Assembly (NCBI GenBank): GCA_031278935.1
Contig: JAITJK010000013.1
Coordinates: 1-11,359 of the forward strand
DNA from: Spirochaetaceae bacterium
GTDB taxonomy: Bacteria; Spirochaetota; Spirochaetia; Treponematales; Breznakiellaceae
Direction of reading: 5' to 3'
Length of the DNA: 11,359 nucleotides
In this document: positions 6,296-11,359 of the stretch, in pieces
Position numbering within the stretch: position 1 is the first letter of the stretch
Layout of the letters: each line of letters opens with the position of its first letter
The notes under the pieces: model-generated
The model's input: the letters and a program-made list of their open reading frames with translations, nothing else
Databases searched by the model: none
What the model was told of the DNA's origin: nothing
Program-made: the position numbers and the translations under genes

Positions 6296-7327
6296 ATGAA
6301 AGGGTTATTGACTATCATGCTCGACGAGCTGCGGCAAAAGCAGCCTTTGGTCCTGGTAACCATTGTAGGCAGTACCGGTTCAACGCCCCGGGGCGCAGGC
6401 TCGCGGATGGTGGTAGGCGCCCATGGGTGTCTTTATGGAACTATCGGCGGGGGCATATCCGAACACCTGGCGGAAGAAGAGGCCAAGACCCTGATTCAAG
6501 AAAAGCGATCCCAAATCCGCACCTATACCCTGCATCCTTCTACGGAAGCAGATATAGGGGCGGTCTGCGGAGGGGATGTACAGGTCCATTTGCAGTATCT
6601 GGACCCGGAAGATGCGGGTATTACCTCGGTGATCGAAACCGCCTTGGGGTGTTTTTCCGCCCAGGAGAACCTTTGGCTGGTTCATGAGCTGGGCTCAGGG
6701 CCGAGACCCGCCTGTTTAGGGCTGGTAGGCGCTGCGGGTCCGGTCCGGTGGACCGGCTCGGTCCCGCATGACCCGAAGGCCTTTTTGACGCCCCAGGGAA
6801 CTCAGATCCGCCAAGGCAAAACCCTCTATTTCTGCGATCCTTTGGTGCGGGCAAGTTTTGTCTACGTATTTGGGGCCGGCCACGTGGCCCAGGAACTGGT
6901 GCCCCTCCTTACCCATGTAGGCTTCCGGTGCATTGTTTTTGATGATCGGGAGAACCTGCTTGGTCCACAACGGTTTCCTGACGCGGAGAAGACCCTGCGG
7001 GGGGATTTTGCCGTTATTTCGTCCCAGGTGGGCATTACCGAAGAAGATTATGTGGTGATCGTAACCCGGAGTCATACCTGTGATTTTCAGGCCACCGCCT
7101 TTGCCCTGGGCACGCAGGCACGGTATATCGGCATTATCGGGAGCCAGACAAAACTGCACCTCATCCGGGAGAAACTTCGCGCTATGGGTTTTTCCCCGGA
7201 GCTCATCGCCGCGAAGCGGGTTCACGCGCCTATTGGACTAGCGATTAAGAGTGAAACCCCGGCGGAAATCGCCGTGAGCATTGCAGGAGAGATGATTCTC
7301 GCCCGGGCAAGCTCCCAGGAGCGTTAA
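6296..7327 (+). CDS. XdhC/CoxI-family molybdenum hydroxylase maturation factor
   Basis: A 343-residue accessory protein. In characterised relatives XdhC binds molybdenum cofactor, favours its sulfuration and inserts it into xanthine dehydrogenase-type enzymes. The N-terminal XdhC_CoxI domain shows GSTPRGAGSRM (28-38), GTIGGG (48-53) and the conserved C91 in CGGDV. The C-terminal Rossmann domain starts around 188 with FGAGHVAQEL (G193, H196), then DDR, YVVIVTRSHTCD, YIGIIGSQTK and PIGL..SETPAEIAVSI. The length is normal for the two-domain form. AAGGAGG at 6285-6291 lies four bases before the ATG. It follows the hydantoinase gene on the same strand, with a repeat copy between them, so co-transcription is likely but interrupted by structure. 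No xanthine dehydrogenase, carbon monoxide dehydrogenase or other hydroxylase subunit is in the window; its client must be encoded elsewhere. Confidence 0.88.
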   Translation: MKGLLTIMLDELRQKQPLVLVTIVGSTGSTPRGAGSRMVVGAHGCLYGTIGGGISEHLAEEEAKTLIQEKRSQIRTYTLHPSTEADIGAVCGGDVQVHLQYLDPEDAGITSVIETALGCFSAQENLWLVHELGSGPRPACLGLVGAAGPVRWTGSVPHDPKAFLTPQGTQIRQGKTLYFCDPLVRASFVYVFGAGHVAQELVPLLTHVGFRCIVFDDRENLLGPQRFPDAEKTLRGDFAVISSQVGITEEDYVVIVTRSHTCDFQATAFALGTQARYIGIIGSQTKLHLIREKLRAMGFSPELIAAKRVHAPIGLAIKSETPAEIAVSIAGEMILARASSQER

Positions 7328-7368
7328 TCCCCGCAGCCCTACTGGTAGTGCTTAAGCTTCATCCCTGC

Positions 7369-7374
7369 TATACT
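7369..7374 (+). promoter_or_regulatory. extended -10 element just before ogt
   Basis: TATACT at 7369-7374 is preceded by TGC, giving an extended -10 (TGCTATACT). No good -35 is seen at the expected distance. Transcription would begin about seven bases downstream, near 7381-7383, which is the ogt start codon itself. There is no ribosome-binding site between this element and the ATG. Confidence 0.5.
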
Positions 7375-7382
7375 CAAAGACT

Positions 7383-7892
7383 ATGCAGACGTGTATCATC
7401 GAAACTCCCCTAGGACCTATGCGGGCAGCGGCGGAAGCGGAGGCCCTACAGGGTCTGTGGTTTGTGGGGCAAACCTATTTCCCCCCCCAGACCGATACGT
7501 GGCGGGAGCAGCCGGATTATCCGGTGTTTACCCTCCTTAGGACCTGGCTCAGGGCCTATTTCTTCGGGAACCCGCCCTCGACGGAACTCTCCCTCGCGCC
7601 CCAGGGCTCACCCTTCCGGCTCTGGGTCTGGCAGATCCTCCGCGAGATTCCCTATGGCCACACCCGCACCTATGGCGCTATTGCCCGGCAGATCGTCGAA
7701 GAACAGGCGCTCCCTGCCCTGTCGGCCCAGGCAGTCGGCGCGGCGGTAGGGCATAACCCCATCTCCCTTATCATACCCTGCCACCGGGTCCTGGGAGTCC
7801 GGGGCCGCCTTACGGGATATGCCGGGGGTATCGAAAAAAAACAGGCCCTTTTAGCGGGGGAACAAGGATGCAGACCCTGGGCATCAGCCTAG
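7383..7892 (+). CDS. ogt: methylated-DNA--protein-cysteine methyltransferase
   Basis: A 169-residue suicide DNA-repair protein that moves the alkyl group from O6-alkylguanine to its own cysteine. The N-terminus has the family pattern ETPLGPMRAAAEAEALQGLWF. The C-terminal DNA-binding domain has PYGHTRTYGAIAR (helix-turn-helix region), NPISLIIPCHRV with acceptor C133, and RLTGYAGGIEKKQALL. The length fits the short Ogt/MGMT form without an Ada regulatory domain. The start is set by the family N-terminus; no ribosome-binding site precedes it and a -10 element ends eight bases upstream, so the mRNA may be leaderless. The last nine bases overlap the end of ruvC on the other strand. Confidence 0.93.
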   Translation: MQTCIIETPLGPMRAAAEAEALQGLWFVGQTYFPPQTDTWREQPDYPVFTLLRTWLRAYFFGNPPSTELSLAPQGSPFRLWVWQILREIPYGHTRTYGAIARQIVEEQALPALSAQAVGAAVGHNPISLIIPCHRVLGVRGRLTGYAGGIEKKQALLAGEQGCRPWASA

Positions 7893-8351
7893 CACTACCC
7901 GGTGAGCGCAACATACCGCAGCGGCCAAAGCGTCAGCGGCGTGATCCGGTTTGGGGATGGCCTCAAGACCCAGGATGATCCGTACCATGTCTTGAACTTG
8001 GCCTTTGTCTGCAAGGCCTCGGCCTACTACCGCCTGCTTAATCACCTTCGGGGTATACTCCTGAACGGAAAGGCCCTGTTCCGCCAGGGCCATGCAAAGC
8101 ACCCCCCGGGCTTCAGCCACCGGGAGTGCACTCGTAACATTCCGGGTAAAATACAGGGTTTCCATAGCGGATTCAGTGGGCTGGTAGGTCTGCAAGAGGC
8201 CGCGAAACTGGGTGTAGATACAGAAAAGCCGTTCCGCCCGAGGGCGGTCCGCTCCGGTTTCAATACACCCGTGGCTAATATAGCGAATACGCCGTGCATC
8301 GAATTCAATAAGCCCCCACCCGGAAGCCGCGAGCCCCGGATCAACCCCCAT
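7884..8351 (-). CDS. ruvC: Holliday junction resolvase RuvC
   Basis: Endonuclease that cuts Holliday junctions during recombination, acting with RuvAB. The four acidic/histidine positions of the RNase H-like active site are visible when numbering from the ATG at 8351: D4 in GVDPG, E64 in AMETLYF, H137 and D140 in PDHAADALA. The histidine at the third position is as in Thermus RuvC rather than the aspartate of E. coli. The length is 155 residues from that ATG, slightly short for the family (about 160-175). The first beta strand reads RRIMGVDPG, so translation may begin four codons earlier at an ATC (8363) where homologues would have ATG. AAGG at 8368-8365 is about 13 bases before the ATG. The gene starts 37 bases after the yebC stop, so translational coupling is likely. 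ruvA and ruvB are not in the window. Confidence 0.9.
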   Translation of the reverse strand: MGVDPGLAASGWGLIEFDARRIRYISHGCIETGADRPRAERLFCIYTQFRGLLQTYQPTESAMETLYFTRNVTSALPVAEARGVLCMALAEQGLSVQEYTPKVIKQAVVGRGLADKGQVQDMVRIILGLEAIPKPDHAADALAAAVCCAHRVVLG

Positions 8352-8388
8352 GATACGGCGGATGCCCTTGCCACAGGGTATTCCCCCC

Positions 8389-9129
8389 CTATTCGGCCTC
8401 AAATCCCTCAGGGATGTCGATGTTGGCATAGACGTTCTGCACATCGTCATTTTCTTCTAGCCGTTCAATGAGCCGCACCGCTTTGGCGGTGGCATCGTTA
8501 TCCAGGCTTACTGGCGCTTCAGGAACCATGCTGATTTCCGCACTTAGGGTTTCAAAGCCTTTGGTTCCTAGACTATTCAGTACAGCCTCAAAATCTTCAG
8601 GCGCCGTGGTAACTTCAATAACCCCATCGGAAAGGCTTACATCTTCGGCCCCCCCTTCAATCGCCACCTCCATGATCTGATCTTCCGTATACTTCTCCCC
8701 ATCCAAGGTGATGATCCCCTGGCGCTTAAAGAGCCGGGAAACCGAACCTGAGGTGGCAAGCTGGCCTCCTGCACGGGTGAGAATATTCCGTATATCCGCA
8801 GCGGCCCGGTTCTTATTATCCGTTAACACCTCAATAAAAATCGCCACCCCGCCGGGAGCATAGGCTTCGTACACCAGCTCCTCGTAATTAACGCCCTCAA
8901 GCTCGCCGGTTCCCTTTTTAATCGCCCGGTCAATATTGTCCTTGGGCATATTCGCCCCCCGGGCCTTCAACACCGCCGTCCGCAACCGGGGGTTTCCTTC
9001 AGGATCCCCGCCTCCCATACGGGCGGCAATGGATATTTCCTTAATCAATTTCGTGAACATCTGTCCACGTTTGGCATCTGCGGCGCCCTTCTTGTGTTTA
9101 ATAGTCGCCCATTTGCTGTGGCCCGACAT
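8389..9129 (-). CDS. yebC: YebC/PmpR-family protein
   Basis: A 246-residue protein of the YebC/TACO1 family, full length and well conserved. It begins MSGHSKWATIKHKKGAADAKRGQ and shows NPRLRTAVLKARGANMPKDNIDRAI, YEAYAPGGVAIFIEVLTDNKNRAA and GGQLATSGSVSRLF. Relatives were long described as DNA-binding regulators (PmpR); more recent work links the family to translation, helping ribosomes through proline stretches, and the mitochondrial TACO1 relative acts in translation. I cannot tell these roles apart from sequence. AAGGAG lies five bases before the ATG. The gene order yebC-ruvC is common in bacteria, and the two genes look like one transcript. Confidence 0.95.
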   Translation of the reverse strand: MSGHSKWATIKHKKGAADAKRGQMFTKLIKEISIAARMGGGDPEGNPRLRTAVLKARGANMPKDNIDRAIKKGTGELEGVNYEELVYEAYAPGGVAIFIEVLTDNKNRAAADIRNILTRAGGQLATSGSVSRLFKRQGIITLDGEKYTEDQIMEVAIEGGAEDVSLSDGVIEVTTAPEDFEAVLNSLGTKGFETLSAEISMVPEAPVSLDNDATAKAVRLIERLEENDDVQNVYANIDIPEGFEAE

Positions 9130-9189
9130 GCTGACTCCTTCTTCCTTACAATAGTAAGCCTAAACCTTAATAATCACACGATATGTACT

Positions 9190-9219
9190 ATAATACCATC
9201 AAAAAAAGCCCTCCGTCAA
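9190..9219 (-). promoter_or_regulatory. sigma-70-type promoter of yebC-ruvC
   Basis: Reading the minus strand, TTGACG (9219-9214) and TATTAT (9195-9190) are 18 bases apart, giving a start near 9183 and a leader of about 50 bases before yebC. The spacer contains a T7 run (9207-9201). That run follows a weak imperfect hairpin, AAG.CTC with GAG.CTT, just after the stop of the upstream gene, so this short stretch may also hold the terminator of the outer-membrane protein gene. Confidence 0.6.
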
Positions 9220-9240
9220 TAAAGATACGAGCCTTCTCAC

Positions 9241-10740
9241 TTAACTCTCGCCCCGTAAACCCCAAGACAGGGTGTAGGTCCAGGAATCCGGCAAGTCCGC
9301 TGAGGCTATTTTGAGGCTCAACCGGCCGTGTTTTCCTCGAAGCGCAGCGTATAGAGAAGCACCGGCGCGTCCTTCCTGTCCATCGCGGATGTTTTCATCG
9401 GTAAAACTGAGTTTCAGCCGCAGGTATAGCGGACCGAATGGGCGCCGTACTTCAGTAGAAATACCCAGCCCCGGCACATCCACCGGAAGGTTCGGAACCG
9501 GGAAGAGGATCGGCGGCTCCTCGGCGTGGACAACGCCGGTGAATCCACTGGAAACCGCGAAACCCCAGGCGCCACAGCCGATACCTATCAGGGCCTCATA
9601 GGTATCGGTTATCTTGGATAGATCCACCGCGTTTCGACCGAGCGTTACTGAAGTTCGGGATAATCGTACTGGGCCGCCGCCTGAATTCCGGGGGAACCGG
9701 TACAAGAAAGTCATGGTATGCCGGTCAAAGGATTTTCCTGGTTCCGCTCCCTGAAACAAAGTGCCTAGCCGCAAGAAACGCCCCTTTTTACCTGAGTATT
9801 CCAAGCGTCCTCCGGCTCTGAAACCGGCTCCCGGGGCAAAACCGTCAGTACCCACATACCGGGTTCCCGCTCCGTCCAGAGTGAGAGAGAACCGCCAGGG
9901 ACGGTTCCCCACGCGAATCCCCAAGTTCCCGTACAGGTCTCGGCCATAGGCAAAGGTATCCGCATAGGCCCAATCGGACCCAATCTGCAGAAAGGGGCCC
10001 GTATACATAAGCCCCAGGGCATACAGTCGCCATTCCCGTTCCGGCAAGGGGGGCCTTGGGGAAAACCAAGTTTCCTTATATCGGGGCACAAGGCGCTTCC
10101 CCGTATACAAGCCTTCCACCCGCAAGGTTTGCCTGGTATTCCAGTGGGCTTCGACGCCGCCGCCATACCCAAAACCAAAGGCGTCCTCAGGGAAAGGTGG
10201 CGTTATCAGGGCGGACATAAAACCCCGTAAGGCTCCTAAGGCGGGACTTTGGAGATTCAGATAGACCTCAGAATTCTTAGTGGAAACCGGTTCGGTTTTA
10301 AGATCCCCCAAAGAAGGTTTTCGGTATTCCACCCAGGGCGGGGCTTTTCCCCAGGGCCTTCGGAGCCGGGCACTCAATCCCACCATATCCACCTTTCCAT
10401 AGAGCAGTCGGGAGTCACTGGGTTTATGGTAGACCCCCCCGCCCGCAGTAAAGGTTCCCGGGTTCCACCTCTCCACCAGGGGAAGGTCCCCATCTAGGGT
10501 ACTTTTACTGATAAGCTGGGTCCGCACAGAAAGGCCCTGAAAGGGCAACTCGATTCGTAGATCCCCTCGATTGACCAGGGTTCCCGCTTCAGTGAAGGAA
10601 CCAGCCCAGAGGATATCCCAAGGAAAAAGTGGTTTGGCCGGTTCTGCGGCTAATTTAAGCGGAGGGTTCCCCAAAATAAGGACGAAACAAGCGAGCCAAA
10701 GAAACCTGGGAAGCGACGCATCGAGGGATCTTGCATACAT
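9241..10740 (-). CDS. putative outer-membrane beta-barrel protein, function unknown
   Basis: A 499-residue protein I do not recognise by name. It has an N-terminal hydrophobic stretch (FLWLACFVLILG, residues 13-24) followed by LKLAAEPAK, consistent with a Sec signal peptide cleaved near residue 32. The rest is rich in glycine, tyrosine and arginine, with many short alternating segments (LRIELPFQGLSVRTQL, WRLYALGLMYTG, WRFSLTLDGAGTRYVG, LYLRLKLSFTDEN, WTYTLSWGLRG) of the kind found in transmembrane beta strands. There is no long helix, lipobox or catalytic motif. The C-terminus ends LSWGLRGES rather than in the usual terminal phenylalanine. A secreted, outer-membrane location is likely; transport or structural roles are guesses. 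The ATG at 10740 has AAGGGG immediately upstream. The SPOR-domain gene lies 94 bases before it on the same strand. Confidence 0.65.
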   Translation of the reverse strand: MYARSLDASLPRFLWLACFVLILGNPPLKLAAEPAKPLFPWDILWAGSFTEAGTLVNRGDLRIELPFQGLSVRTQLISKSTLDGDLPLVERWNPGTFTAGGGVYHKPSDSRLLYGKVDMVGLSARLRRPWGKAPPWVEYRKPSLGDLKTEPVSTKNSEVYLNLQSPALGALRGFMSALITPPFPEDAFGFGYGGGVEAHWNTRQTLRVEGLYTGKRLVPRYKETWFSPRPPLPEREWRLYALGLMYTGPFLQIGSDWAYADTFAYGRDLYGNLGIRVGNRPWRFSLTLDGAGTRYVGTDGFAPGAGFRAGGRLEYSGKKGRFLRLGTLFQGAEPGKSFDRHTMTFLYRFPRNSGGGPVRLSRTSVTLGRNAVDLSKITDTYEALIGIGCGAWGFAVSSGFTGVVHAEEPPILFPVPNLPVDVPGLGISTEVRRPFGPLYLRLKLSFTDENIRDGQEGRAGASLYAALRGKHGRLSLKIASADLPDSWTYTLSWGLRGES

Positions 10741-10776
10741 ACCCCTTACTATGGAGTCATACCGGGCTCTGCTTGT

Positions 10777-10806
10777 ATTCTAGGGAAAGATTTGTACGGA
10801 TTCTAA
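10777..10806 (-). promoter_or_regulatory. candidate promoter of the outer-membrane protein gene
   Basis: On the minus strand TTAGAA (10806-10801) and TAGAAT (10782-10777) are 18 bases apart. The -10 matches consensus at five of six positions; the -35 is weak. Transcription would start near 10770, about 30 bases before the start codon. The element lies in the 94-base gap after the SPOR gene, so the outer-membrane gene probably has its own promoter in addition to any read-through. Confidence 0.45.
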
Positions 10807-10834
10807 CGCCGGTTTTGCGGCTCCCCCAGGGGTA

Positions 10835-11359
10835 TCAATCCACCGGTCTTTGGCGAATTTGGCTCTGCTCAAAGCCTTGGATTTTCTTAATAACCGAAAG
10901 CCAATAATCCGCTTCGTTTTGAGAGGTAAAGGGGCCGACCCGGACCCGGTAAAAATTCTGCCCATTCACGTCCCGGTTTTCGATGATCGCGGTGATACCC
11001 CTACCGGCCAAGTCCTTTTTGGCCTCTTCAGCCCGGACCGCCGTGGAAAAAGCCCCAGCTTGGACCCAATAGTCCTCATAGGTCCGATTCTGGGCTGTCG
11101 TGGCCGCTGCCGTCGGAGCTCGAGCTACCGGAGTCTTGGAAGCCGGCGGTTTTGCCGCAGCTCGGGGAGGAGCTGCAGTCGGCGCGGGAGCGGGTGTGGA
11201 GACTGTAGGGGTGGTTCTTTGGGGCGCCCTGGGGGCAACCCGTTCGGTAGCCGGAACCGGGGTCGGATTTTGGGGGGGAATCCAGGTGGAAGAAGTGGTG
11301 CTGGGAACTGCGACGGCCGAGGGCTTAGGCACCTCAATAACCAGATCCGAACTCTTATT
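10835..11359 (-). CDS. SPOR-domain protein, C-terminal part (cut by window edge)
   Basis: The reading frame stays open to the end of the window, so 174 C-terminal residues are visible and the true start lies outside. The first about 90 residues are a low-complexity linker rich in proline, alanine, threonine and serine. The last about 80 are a SPOR domain: DYWVQAGAFSTAVRAEEAKK, then a second half with FYRVRVGPFTSQNEADYWL. SPOR domains bind denuded peptidoglycan glycan strands, often at the division septum. The missing N-terminus probably carries a membrane anchor or signal peptide, and any catalytic domain would be there too. Internal GTG and ATG codons are not convincing starts because the frame is open upstream. 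The gene may be a division protein of the FtsN/DedD kind or an RlpA-like lipoprotein; the visible part cannot decide. Confidence 0.88.
   Translation of the reverse strand, partial: NKSSDLVIEVPKPSAVAVPSTTSSTWIPPQNPTPVPATERVAPRAPQRTTPTVSTPAPAPTAAPPRAAAKPPASKTPVARAPTAAATTAQNRTYEDYWVQAGAFSTAVRAEEAKKDLAGRGITAIIENRDVNGQNFYRVRVGPFTSQNEADYWLSVIKKIQGFEQSQIRQRPVD

Noticed and set aside
9189..9194. TATAAT on the plus strand upstream of the yebC region
   Set aside because: No plus-strand gene follows; the minus-strand TTGACG-18-TATTAT pair in the same place explains the AT-rich motif.

Overview
The window is ordinary, gene-dense chromosome that looks like a treponeme-type spirochaete, quite possibly a gut species. 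The evidence is indirect: the type IIA topoisomerase B subunit belongs to the spirochaete/Bacteroidetes/Chlamydia ParE class, yebC is followed directly by ruvC, the first lipoprotein has a relaxed spirochaete-like lipobox, and there are large outer-membrane and SPOR-domain envelope genes. The assignment is an inference from remembered family features; no search was run. I see no rRNA, tRNA, CRISPR array, insertion sequence or prophage gene.

Layout. 28-813 (+) is a CsgG/LpoB-like lipoprotein. It converges on a sigma-54 response regulator of the NtrC class (891-2231, -), which is followed by parE (2442-4301, -). A 408-base divergent gap (4302-4709) has several predicted hairpins and ends in a good sigma-70-type promoter. 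That promoter drives a hydantoinase of the HyuA/YgeZ type (4710-6101, +), followed by an XdhC/CoxI-type molybdenum-hydroxylase maturation factor (6296-7327, +). Next are ogt (7383-7892, +), apparently leaderless, and the convergent yebC-ruvC pair (9129 down to 7884, -). The right end holds a signal-peptide-bearing, probable beta-barrel outer-membrane protein (9241-10740, -) and the C-terminal part of a SPOR-domain protein that runs off the window edge (10835-11359, -).

How the genes fit together. The hydantoinase and XdhC form a plausible two-gene unit, reminiscent of the anaerobic purine/ureide breakdown cluster of enterobacteria and gut anaerobes (ygeZ/hyuA, ygeW, ygeX, ygeY, xdh, xdhC-like genes), but no molybdenum hydroxylase structural gene is in view. 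YebC and RuvC are a commonly linked pair. The SPOR protein and the outer-membrane protein are both envelope genes on one strand, though a separate promoter is visible for the second.

No convincing new multi-gene system is present. The points most worth a second look are at finer scale: a well-placed ribosome-binding site upstream of parE that serves an out-of-frame ATG, with an A8 slippery run where a -1 shift would enter the parE frame; near-identical 24-base repeats on both sides of the ntrC-type gene; nested inverted repeats upstream of that gene; a multi-hairpin segment ending in a T6 tract at 4605; and a palindromic dispersed-repeat copy in the xdhC leader.
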